Of a stretch of DNA of 8,429 nt, positions 1-6,673 are shown piece by piece. The notes beneath the pieces are model-generated. The model was not told the DNA's origin. It ran no database searches and saw only the letters and a list, made by a program, of their open reading frames with translations. The stretch comes from Piscirickettsiaceae bacterium (GTDB lineage Bacteria; Pseudomonadota; Gammaproteobacteria; Methylococcales; Cycloclasticaceae), in contig NVSW01000027.1 of the NCBI GenBank assembly GCA_002401365.1, positions 1,012 through 9,440 of the forward strand, in the 5' to 3' direction. Both the position numbers and the translations under genes were made by a program. Each line of letters opens with the position of its first letter. The first letter of the stretch is position 1.

Positions 1-756
1 GGTAAATACCAACACTTGCTGCCAATTATTCGAGCCGATAAGGAATGACAGTAATTCACGTTTACGTTTTTTATCAACGGGGTGAATAACTTGTGTCACG
101 GTTTCTGCTGTTTTGTTTTCAGGAGCTACTTCAATTAAGGTGGGGGATTTAAGAAGGCCATTGGCTAGTCTTTTAATGTCCGCTGAGAAGGTGGCTGAAA
201 AAAGCAGTGTTTGTTTATGTTTTGGCACAATGGCCAATACCTTACGAATATCATGGATAAAACCCATGTCGAGCATGCGATCAGCCTCGTCTAATACCAA
301 TATATCTACTTGAGATAAATCGACGGTGCGTTGGCTAACATGGTCGAGTAGTCGACCCGGTGTCGCAATTAAAATATCCACGCCTTTACGAAGCTTGGCA
401 ATTTGCGGGTTAATTTTAACGCCGCCAAAAATAACGCAAGATTGTAAAGGTAAGTGCTTGCCATAGTCGGCGATGCTTTCTGCAACTTGCGCTGCTAACT
501 CACGCGTAGGCGTTAAGACCAAAGCTCGAACTGGGCGCTTGCCATTGTTCTTGTTCTTGGTTTCCATTAGGCGTTGTAGCAGAGGCAAGGTGAAACCGGC
601 AGTTTTACCAGTGCCTGTTTGTGCGCCACCCATAAGGTCTAAACCTTGTAAAATGGGTGGAATGGCTTGAAGTTGGATGGGGGTTGGTGTGGTATAGCCT
701 TTTTCAGATACCGCACGCAATAATTCGGCTCTTAAGCCGAGGGATTCAAATGACAT
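1..756 (-). CDS. rhlE: DEAD-box ATP-dependent RNA helicase RhlE (partial, C-terminal part beyond left edge)
   Basis: The reverse strand is open for 252 codons from an ATG at 756-754 to the left edge. DEAD-box helicases unwind short RNA duplexes using ATP; RhlE proteins act in ribosome assembly and RNA turnover in the cytoplasm. The motifs appear in order: upstream aromatic F3, Q motif PTPIQLQAIP (about 23-32), Walker A AQTGTGKT (45-52, K51), PTRELA (83-88), GG (111-112), TPGR (132-135), DEAD (156-159) and SAT (187-189). The last residues, VLVFT, are the start of motif IV, so the cut falls at the beginning of the second RecA-like domain. The N terminus MSFESLGL and the segment after Walker A, AGFTLPLLQ, are typical of RhlE rather than RhlB or SrmB. 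A purine-rich AAAGAGAA about 10 nt upstream may serve as the ribosome binding site. The gene diverges from rpoZ. The family is certain; the RhlE subfamily is very likely. Confidence 0.93.
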   Translation of the reverse strand, partial: MSFESLGLRAELLRAVSEKGYTTPTPIQLQAIPPILQGLDLMGGAQTGTGKTAGFTLPLLQRLMETKNKNNGKRPVRALVLTPTRELAAQVAESIADYGKHLPLQSCVIFGGVKINPQIAKLRKGVDILIATPGRLLDHVSQRTVDLSQVDILVLDEADRMLDMGFIHDIRKVLAIVPKHKQTLLFSATFSADIKRLANGLLKSPTLIEVAPENKTAETVTQVIHPVDKKRKRELLSFLIGSNNWQQVLVFT

Positions 757-870
757 TATGTATATTCTCTTTAAGGTTGCCTTCCATCATGGCTGTTAGG
801 CTCATAAGGTGCGGTCAAGGCAATGTATATTTGTACGAGGAAAATTTTGAAGAATTAGCACCGTAGTTAA

Positions 871-890
871 AGTGTAGACCGACGTACACT
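871..890. repeat. Inverted repeat in the rhlE leader
   Basis: AGTGTA (871-876) and TACACT (885-890) form a perfect 6-bp inverted repeat around an 8-nt centre. It lies just downstream of the predicted rhlE transcription start. It could be a small hairpin near the 5' end of the rhlE transcript or a dimeric repressor site; nothing in the sequence decides between these, and a chance occurrence is possible. Confidence 0.35.
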
Positions 891-907
891 ATGTGATTGT
901 GCGGCGC

Positions 908-938
908 ATTATAACTGATGCGACACCCATTATGTCAA
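908..938 (-). promoter_or_regulatory. Predicted sigma70 promoter of rhlE
   Basis: Read on the minus strand, TTGACA (938-933) and TATAAT (913-908) both match the sigma70 consensus exactly, separated by 19 bp, which is longer than the ideal 17. Transcription would start near 901, giving rhlE a leader of about 145 nt. The hexamers are seen directly; promoter activity is inferred. Confidence 0.6.
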
Positions 939-954
939 TAATTGAATTTTAGGT

Positions 955-984
955 TTTATATGCCACCGGTAAATATGGTATATT
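955..984 (+). promoter_or_regulatory. Predicted extended -10 promoter of rpoZ
   Basis: TATATT (979-984) is preceded by TG plus one base (976-978), the extended -10 arrangement. TTTATA (955-960), 18 bp upstream of the -10, matches four of six -35 consensus positions. Transcription would begin near 991, leaving a leader of about 29 nt before the rpoZ ATG. The site does not overlap the divergent rhlE promoter at 908-938. Confidence 0.5.
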
Positions 985-1019
985 GCTCAATTAATTACGA
1001 ATAAAATTAAGGGGTTTAA

Positions 1020-1286
1020 ATGGCACGTGTAACTGTATCTGATTGTCTTGAGCATGTAGACAACCGTTTCGAATTGGTTTTATTGGCGTCGCGCCGGGCT
1101 CGGCAATTAATGGAGGGTGCTGAGAGTAGCTTAGAAGTAGAAAACGATAAGCCTACAGTTTTAGCGTTACGAGAAATTGCGGATGGTCAAATTACGGAAG
1201 AATTTCTTGATCTAGTTGATAACCCACCAGCATCAGAGCTATTTATTGATGATGATGAAGAGACTGCAGAGCCAGTAGTCGCGTAA
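1020..1286 (+). CDS. rpoZ: DNA-directed RNA polymerase subunit omega
   Basis: This 88-residue protein is the omega subunit, which helps beta-prime fold and join the RNA polymerase core. It has the hallmark N terminus MARVTV, the NRFELVLLASRRARQL helix (about residues 16-31) and the PTVLALREIADG segment (about 45-56), then an acidic C-terminal tail rich in D and E. Its length matches other gammaproteobacterial omegas (about 88-91 residues). The ATG is supported by AAGGGG (1009-1014), five bases upstream. In E. coli, omega residues just after the initiator Met contribute to ppGpp site 1 on RNA polymerase; the same ARVT stretch is present here, so the site is probably intact. The gene has its own extended -10 promoter and a strong terminator downstream, so it may be largely monocistronic although spoT follows. 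The usual upstream partner gmk is absent. Confidence 0.97.
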   Translation: MARVTVSDCLEHVDNRFELVLLASRRARQLMEGAESSLEVENDKPTVLALREIADGQITEEFLDLVDNPPASELFIDDDEETAEPVVA

Positions 1287-1353
1287 AACGTGTAAAAAAA
1301 CTAAAAACTTGGTTGTGCGCACTGGTCGTATTATCAGGTTTAATGATAGACTC

Positions 1354-1386
1354 AAATGCCGATGATTATTCATTGGCATTTTTTTT
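1354..1386 (+). terminator. Strong intrinsic terminator between rpoZ and spoT
   Basis: Left arm 1354-1365 and right arm 1370-1381 form a 12-bp stem with a single G-U wobble and a four-base loop (TTAT, 1366-1369). The right arm ends in a run of eight T (1379-1386). This is a textbook rho-independent terminator pointing rightward. It ends 15 bp before the annotated spoT start, so it should limit read-through from rpoZ into spoT unless it works as an attenuator. Confidence 0.85.
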
Positions 1387-1399
1387 GCGTGGATATAAT
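1373..1399 (+). promoter_or_regulatory. Candidate promoter directly upstream of spoT
   Basis: TATAAT (1394-1399) is a perfect -10 hexamer, and TTGGCA (1373-1378), inside the right arm of the terminator, matches five of six -35 positions. The 15-bp spacer is short, which weakens the case. If used, transcription would begin near 1406, inside the annotated spoT reading frame, and translation would have to start further downstream, for example at the ATG at 1450. This reading is inferred from the sequence only. Confidence 0.35.
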
Positions 1400-1401
1400 G
1401 A

Positions 1402-3564
1402 ATGACAACTGCTCAGCCTGAACAACCGCTAATTTTGCAAGATCAATTGATGAATCGGTTGGTGTTGAAAATTAGTGAGCACATGAACGACGAACAAGTA
1501 AGCATAGTGAAGAAGGCGTATCGTGTTGGTGGTGAGGCTCATGCAGGTCAAAGGCGATTAAGTGGAGAGGATTATATCTGCCACCCCCTGTCTGTGGCTC
1601 TAATTTTGACTGAAATGAAAATGGACGCAGATTGTATTGTAGCGGCCATTTTGCACGATGTTATTGAAGATACCGATCAAACATTTGAAGACATAGAATC
1701 AACGTTTAACAAAGACGTGGCTATGTTAGTTGAAGCCGTTAGTAAATTAACGAGGGTCGACTTTAAATCGCGAAAAGAAGCGCAAGCGGAAAATATGCGC
1801 AAGATGTTTCTGGCAATGGCCAAAGACCTACGGGTGATTATTATTAAGTTGGCGGATCGGCTTCATAATATGCGCACTATTGGCTTTATGCGGCCAGAAA
1901 GTCGGCGACGAATTGCTCGTGAAACACTCGATATATATGCACCAATTGCGCACCGGTTAGGGATGCATGACTTTAGGTTGGAGTTGGAAGATTTAAGTTT
2001 TAGCGCTATTTTTCCACGGCGTAGGTCGGTATTAGAGAAGAGTATTAAGGCTGCTAGGGGTAACCGCAAGGAAGTGGTGAGTAAGATAGAAGAGGTGCTG
2101 ATAAACAAGTTCAAAGAGACTGAATTCGCTGCCATTATTAAGGGTCGTGAAAAAAATCTATATAGCATTTATCATAAGATGAAAAGCCAAAATATTTCCT
2201 TTGCAGAAGTATATGACGTGTATGCGTTCAGGGTTGTGGTTGCTAATATAGGTGAGTGTTATCAAGCGCTTGGGATTCTGCACGCTTTGTATAAGCCTGT
2301 TCCAGGTAAATTCAAAGACTACATTGCACTTCCTAAGTCTAATGGTTATCAATCGTTGCATACGGTGTTGGTGGGGCCTTTCGGTGTGCCAATTGAATTG
2401 CAAATTAGAACGTTAGAGATGGATAGATTGGCGGAGTCTGGTATTGCGGCGCATTGGTTGTATAAGACTGAAGGCATTACGAATGCATCACAGGTGCAAG
2501 CGCATGAGTGGTTGCGGAACTTATTGGAGATGCAAAAAACGTCGGGTGACTCATATGAGTTTGTTGATAATCTAAAAGTAGATCTTTTCCCCCAAGAGGT
2601 TTATGTGTTCACCCCCAAAGGTAAAATCATCAAGCTGCCAAGAGGTGCAACAGCAGTAGATTTTGCATTCTTTGTGCATACTGATATTGGCATGGCGTGC
2701 GCGGGTGCAAGAATTAATCGGCGATTAGAGCCTTTGCATACGGTATTAAGAAATGGCCAAACGGTAGATATTATCACCAGTGATTTTGCAGTGTGTAACC
2801 CTAATTGGTTAAGCTTTGTAGTAACGACAAAAGCTCGAAATGCTATCCGCCAACACTTAAAAGAATTTAAAGAGCGCGATGCGATCAGTTTGGGCGGGCA
2901 GTTGCTGAACGCAGAGTTTAAAGAACTAAATATGTCTATTAAAGATATTTCTGAACAAAAAATTGAGGCATTCTTGGAGGATTATCATTTATCGTCACTG
3001 GATGCTTTGTTGCTAGATATTGGTTTTGGTAATCGGCTACCCTTACTGGTAGTACATCAATTATTGGGAGACCTTGAAGCAGGTTTGGAACTGGGTGTTA
3101 AAGATAATGAGTCGTCTTCAGCGACGCTAAATATTCAAGGTGCTGAGGGAATGTTAATAAATTTGGCATCGTGTTGTAGGCCAATTCATGGAGATAAAAT
3201 CATTGGCTTTTTTAGCCCTGGCCGTGGCGTGGTTGTGCACAGGATTCATTGTAAAAACACCCGTTCTTATAAAAAGGATCATAAGAGCTGGCTGAATGTT
3301 CAGTGGGGAGATGCAGCTAACAGAAGTTTTAGTACAGACATTAAATTTGAATCAAAAGAACGTCAAGGCGTTTTTGCCGATATTGCGTCTATTCTTGCGT
3401 CTTATGATTGTAATATTGAAAATGTCAATATGGGGCCTCGTGATAAAGATGCATCTGTGGATGTATTTACCGTAACGGTTCGAGATAGAAAACACTTGGC
3501 GCGAGTAGTGAAGCGTTTACGTTCAGTGCCATCTATAATAAAAATTTCGCGAATTCGGAATTAA
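1402..3564 (+). CDS. spoT: Bifunctional (p)ppGpp synthetase/hydrolase SpoT
   Basis: This long RSH protein (720 residues; E. coli SpoT has 702) makes and degrades the stringent-response alarmone (p)ppGpp in the cytoplasm. The hydrolase HD domain carries H61, HD at 85-86, ED at 89-90 and LADRLHNMRT (150-159). The synthetase domain carries R249, D272, GYQSLHT (315-321) and E332 in ELQIRT, all expected catalytic or binding residues, so both activities look intact. The synthetase motif is KFKD (303-306), close to the RxKD of bifunctional enzymes and unlike the acidic ExDD of RelA. A TGS domain follows (about 396-457), then a zinc-finger-like region with CC at 591-592, H613 and C617, and a C-terminal ACT domain (about 643-720) ending SRIRN. 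The start is uncertain: ATG 1402 has only a weak GGA upstream, and ATG 1450 (residue 17) also fits the family. A strong terminator ends 15 bp upstream; ridA follows after 27 bp. Confidence 0.96.
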   Translation: MTTAQPEQPLILQDQLMNRLVLKISEHMNDEQVSIVKKAYRVGGEAHAGQRRLSGEDYICHPLSVALILTEMKMDADCIVAAILHDVIEDTDQTFEDIESTFNKDVAMLVEAVSKLTRVDFKSRKEAQAENMRKMFLAMAKDLRVIIIKLADRLHNMRTIGFMRPESRRRIARETLDIYAPIAHRLGMHDFRLELEDLSFSAIFPRRRSVLEKSIKAARGNRKEVVSKIEEVLINKFKETEFAAIIKGREKNLYSIYHKMKSQNISFAEVYDVYAFRVVVANIGECYQALGILHALYKPVPGKFKDYIALPKSNGYQSLHTVLVGPFGVPIELQIRTLEMDRLAESGIAAHWLYKTEGITNASQVQAHEWLRNLLEMQKTSGDSYEFVDNLKVDLFPQEVYVFTPKGKIIKLPRGATAVDFAFFVHTDIGMACAGARINRRLEPLHTVLRNGQTVDIITSDFAVCNPNWLSFVVTTKARNAIRQHLKEFKERDAISLGGQLLNAEFKELNMSIKDISEQKIEAFLEDYHLSSLDALLLDIGFGNRLPLLVVHQLLGDLEAGLELGVKDNESSSATLNIQGAEGMLINLASCCRPIHGDKIIGFFSPGRGVVVHRIHCKNTRSYKKDHKSWLNVQWGDAANRSFSTDIKFESKERQGVFADIASILASYDCNIENVNMGPRDKDASVDVFTVTVRDRKHLARVVKRLRSVPSIIKISRIRN

Positions 3565-3591
3565 ATTAAGCAACTTGATAAGAGGTTTATT

Positions 3592-3981
3592 ATGAAGAAA
3601 ACAGTTATTTATACCGACCAAGCACCTGAAGCCATAGGCACCTATTCGCAAGCAATTCGTGTTGCTGATACAGTCTATTTGTCGGGACAAATTCCATTGC
3701 TGCCAGAAACAATGTCTATTGTTAGCGAGGATATCAGGGCGCAAATTGATCAAGTATTTAAAAACTTACTGGCAGTCGCTAATGCTGCGGGTGGCGACTT
3801 ATCAGACATTGTTAAATTGAACGTTTTTTTGACTGATTTGAGCAACTTCCCTCTAGTAAATGAGATTATGGCTAACTATTTTGCACAGCCTTATCCTGCT
3901 CGTGCGGCCATTGGTGTCGCCGCGTTACCTAAAGATTCAGCTGTTGAAATGGATGCGATAATGGTCATCGGTGAAGCGTAA
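3592..3981 (+). CDS. ridA: RidA family reactive intermediate/imine deaminase
   Basis: This 129-residue protein belongs to the RidA (YjgF/YER057c/UK114) family, cytoplasmic trimers that hydrolyse reactive enamine/imine products of PLP enzymes such as threonine dehydratase, releasing 2-ketoacids and ammonia. It covers the whole family length. Recognisable features are IGTYSQAI (15-22), YLSGQIPL (29-36), the LNVFLTDLSNF strand (76-86), and the signature PARAAIGVAALPKDSAVEMD (102-121) with R104, the counterpart of E. coli R105 that binds the substrate carboxylate, and E120. The ATG is supported by AGAGG (3581-3585), six bases upstream. It lies 27 bp after spoT and 23 bp before recG, in the position trmH holds in enterics, and is probably cotranscribed with them. 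The family is clear. That it is the archetypal RidA enzyme, rather than a sister subgroup, is supported by the active-site arginine. Confidence 0.92.
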   Translation: MKKTVIYTDQAPEAIGTYSQAIRVADTVYLSGQIPLLPETMSIVSEDIRAQIDQVFKNLLAVANAAGGDLSDIVKLNVFLTDLSNFPLVNEIMANYFAQPYPARAAIGVAALPKDSAVEMDAIMVIGEA

Positions 3982-4004
3982 CAAGGTGTGGTTGTAAACG
4001 TATT

Positions 4005-6089
4005 ATGGCGGGTAATGATTGCCTTGATGTGGTGCCGATTACCCAGCTGAAAGGGGTGGGTGAGAAAGTTGCTGGTAACCTAGCACGCTTAGGCATTACA
4101 TCGGTTGCCGATATGCTATTTCACTTGCCTCACCGTTATGAAGATCGCTCTAAAATTGTACCAATAGGCGCCTTACAAGCGGGTGAGTCAGCCTTATTCG
4201 AGGGTTGTGTTGAACTGGCGGAGGTGGTTTTTCGTGGGCGGCGTTCTTTAGTCGTTCAGTTAAGTGACGGTACAGGGTCTATTACGCTTCGGTTTTTTCA
4301 TTTTTCGGCCAGTCAAAAAGCAGCTATGCAACGTGGACAATGGCTGCGCTGTTTTGGTGATATACGTTCATACCGAAAGGCTGGTGGTTTGGATGTTGCG
4401 CATCCAGAATATCAGCATATCAAAGAACATCAGCGCGGTGAAGTAAGTGAGGGTTTAACAGCCGTTTACCCAATGACTGAAGGTTTAAGACAAACGTCGC
4501 TTAGAAAGTTAGTTAACCAAGCTGCATTAATGCTGAAACAAGGGGCGTTTCTGCAAGAGCATTTGCCCACGGCTGTATTGCAAGCCCAAAACTGGCCACC
4601 TTTACAAGAAAGCTTAGACAGGCTGCACTTTCCCATATCTATGCCGACAGCTCAGCTCAGTGAACAACCCGCCTATAAACGTTTAGTTTATGAAGAGTTG
4701 CTGGCCCATCATTTGAGTTTAAGTCGGCTAAAAAAAGGTTTTAAAAAGACCACGGCGGCCAAGTTTTCACATAATAATTTGTTACAACGGCAGTTGCTGT
4801 CTCAACTTGGTTTTTCGTTAACTAAGGCGCAACAACGAGTTGTTGCTGAAATAGTTACTGACTTACAAAAGGACGAGCCCATGCAACGGTTATTGCAGGG
4901 CGATGTGGGTTCTGGAAAAACTGTTGTAGCGGCTTGTGCGGCTATTATGGCGTTTTCCTCTGCTAAGCAAGTTGCCATCATGGCGCCTACGGAGTTATTA
5001 GCGCGACAGCATTTGAAGACTATGTCCGCCTGGCTAGAGCCATTAGGCATTCGCGTCGATTGGTTGGTGGGGAAGCACAAAGGCAAACAATACGAATCAA
5101 TCACGGCCGAGATTAAATCTGGCAACATAAATGTAGTTATTGGCACACAGTCTTTATTTCAAGAAAAGGTGGAGTTTGCTGATTTAGGCTTGGTGATTAT
5201 CGATGAGCAACATCGTTTTGGTGTGCACCAGCGTTTGGCCCTGCGTGACAAAGGGACAAATGGTTGCTGTCCGCATCAGCTGGTGATGACGGCTACACCC
5301 ATTCCTCGAACGCTAGCAATGTTGGGCTATGCTGATCTTGATTTGTCTGTTATTGATGAATTGCCGCCGGGTCGGACGCCGGTAACAACATCTGCTATTT
5401 CCGTGGCAAAACGAGATCATGTGATTAGTAGAATCAAACAAGGTGTTTATGATGGGCGGCAAGTATATTGGGTTTGTACCTTGGTGGAGGAGTCTGAAAT
5501 ATTACAATGCCAAGCGGCTGAGGTGGCTCTGGAACTACTGAGATCCGCATTGCCCGGTTTACGTATAGGGCTTATTCATGGACGAATGAAGGCCGAAGAA
5601 AAACAGCTAGCTATGCAGGCATTTAAACAACATGAGTTGGATATTTTAGTGGCCACTACGGTCATTGAAGTGGGTGTAGATGTTCCTAATGCGAGTTTAA
5701 TGATAATAGAAAATGCCGAGAGATTGGGTTTGGCACAATTACACCAGTTGCGGGGGCGAGTGGGGCGAGGGCAAGTGAAAAGTCATTGCGTACTAATGTA
5801 TCAACCTCCTTTGTCTAAAAACGCAACGGAACGGTTGGCTATTTTACGGGAAACAACAGACGGTTTTAAAATTGCTGAAAAGGATATGCAGCTTCGTGGC
5901 CCTGGGGAAATGTTAGGTAAGCGGCAGGCAGGGTTCATGCAATTTAAGTTGGCTGATCTGCAACGTGATGCGTATATGATGGACGATATTGCTAGCACGG
6001 CTGAAACCATTCTAGAGCAACAACCGGAAATTATTGATGCTTTGCTTCGTCGTTGGCTTGGTAATTCAGTAGAATATGCACACGTTTAA
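4005..6089 (+). CDS. recG: ATP-dependent DNA helicase RecG
   Basis: RecG is a monomeric superfamily 2 DNA translocase that reverses stalled forks and migrates Holliday junctions and D-loops. At 694 residues it matches E. coli RecG (693) almost end to end. The N-terminal wedge/OB-fold region includes LKGVGEKVAGNLARLGI (15-31), LPHRYEDRS (41-49) and the OB strand residues around 88-100. The helicase core contains Walker A GDVGSGKT (299-306, K305), APTELLARQH (327-336), motif II DEQHRFGVHQR (400-410), TATPIPRTLAM (429-439), GLIHGRMK (522-529), TTVIEVGVDVPNA (551-563) and motif VI QLRGRVGRG (581-589). The C-terminal region has the RGPGEMLGKRQAGF segment (631-644). ATG 4005 gives the family's usual N terminus, although its only purine-rich site, AAGGTG (3983-3988), is 16 bases away. 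An in-frame GTG at 4029 is possible but would lose conserved residues. recG follows ridA by 23 bp and precedes ubiC by 17 bp. Confidence 0.97.
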   Translation: MAGNDCLDVVPITQLKGVGEKVAGNLARLGITSVADMLFHLPHRYEDRSKIVPIGALQAGESALFEGCVELAEVVFRGRRSLVVQLSDGTGSITLRFFHFSASQKAAMQRGQWLRCFGDIRSYRKAGGLDVAHPEYQHIKEHQRGEVSEGLTAVYPMTEGLRQTSLRKLVNQAALMLKQGAFLQEHLPTAVLQAQNWPPLQESLDRLHFPISMPTAQLSEQPAYKRLVYEELLAHHLSLSRLKKGFKKTTAAKFSHNNLLQRQLLSQLGFSLTKAQQRVVAEIVTDLQKDEPMQRLLQGDVGSGKTVVAACAAIMAFSSAKQVAIMAPTELLARQHLKTMSAWLEPLGIRVDWLVGKHKGKQYESITAEIKSGNINVVIGTQSLFQEKVEFADLGLVIIDEQHRFGVHQRLALRDKGTNGCCPHQLVMTATPIPRTLAMLGYADLDLSVIDELPPGRTPVTTSAISVAKRDHVISRIKQGVYDGRQVYWVCTLVEESEILQCQAAEVALELLRSALPGLRIGLIHGRMKAEEKQLAMQAFKQHELDILVATTVIEVGVDVPNASLMIIENAERLGLAQLHQLRGRVGRGQVKSHCVLMYQPPLSKNATERLAILRETTDGFKIAEKDMQLRGPGEMLGKRQAGFMQFKLADLQRDAYMMDDIASTAETILEQQPEIIDALLRRWLGNSVEYAHV

Positions 6090-6106
6090 ATTACTCCCCC
6101 ACTGCA

Positions 6107-6673
6107 TTGAATAACATTAATACTTTTTTGAAAGTAGAGCCAACTTGGGTACTGGAGAGCCAGTGGAATTCTCCTGTCATACCTGCAGCAACTCAAGACT
6201 GGCTGCGTGAGAAAGGCTCATTAACACTGCGAATGAAAGACAGTTTTGCTGGTGATTTTAGCGTTACGGTGGAAGCTGAAGGTTGGTCGCCTACTTTTTC
6301 ACAAGATGCGTTAGCCTTAGAGTTGGGTCAAGACAGCGGTGCCTTTGTTCGAGAGGTCGTGTTAAAAATTGCCGAGATACCCTACGTATTCGCTCGTACC
6401 ACGATTCCCAAGGATTCATTGAAATCGCTGCAGCAACTAACTAAACTGGGAAATAAACCCTTGGGCGAGGTTATTTTTAGTTACCCTGAGTTAAAACGCA
6501 CACGGCTAGATATATCTAGTATTAGCGTGCATCAGTTATTGCCTAGTATGGCTAGTTTGCTTGACAAGCAGGCTAGCATTTGGGCACGCAGGAATACCTA
6601 TGATATCCATGGCAACTCGTTTATTGTGAGTGAGTTTTTTCTACCCATTATGTTTCAAAAAAGCAGATGTTGA
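6107..6673 (+). CDS. ubiC: Chorismate pyruvate-lyase UbiC
   Basis: UbiC cleaves chorismate to 4-hydroxybenzoate and pyruvate, the first committed step of ubiquinone synthesis, in the cytoplasm. The protein (188 residues; E. coli has 165) shows DWLREKGSLTLRM (31-43), FVREVVL (80-86) with R82 matching the substrate-binding Arg76 of E. coli, VFARTTIP (94-101), LGNKPLGEVIF (114-124), IWARRNTY (158-165) and the C-terminal SEFFLP (175-180) with E176 matching Glu155. No ATG or GTG lies in frame between the preceding stop (6062-6064) and the conserved region, and the next ATG is codon 43. The start must therefore be TTG 6107 or TTG 6128, and neither has a visible ribosome binding site. The gene begins 17 bp after recG and overlaps ubiA by 7 bp, which suggests coupled translation. 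Identity is firm; the exact start is not. Confidence 0.92.
   Translation: MNNINTFLKVEPTWVLESQWNSPVIPAATQDWLREKGSLTLRMKDSFAGDFSVTVEAEGWSPTFSQDALALELGQDSGAFVREVVLKIAEIPYVFARTTIPKDSLKSLQQLTKLGNKPLGEVIFSYPELKRTRLDISSISVHQLLPSMASLLDKQASIWARRNTYDIHGNSFIVSEFFLPIMFQKSRC

Noticed and set aside
746..790. Short 14-codon frame upstream of rhlE as a real leader peptide
   Set aside because: There is no convincing ribosome binding site and no recognisable composition, so it is mentioned only within the leader finding and not called as a gene.
1309..1334. spoT promoter upstream of the terminator (TTGGTT with TATTAT)
   Set aside because: The spacing is only 14 bp, and any transcript from it would run straight into the terminator at 1354-1386.
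1863..2403. Two overlapping minus-strand open frames inside spoT
   Set aside because: They lie wholly antisense to a well-conserved gene, show no recognisable family features and have no ribosome binding site; they are shadows of spoT.
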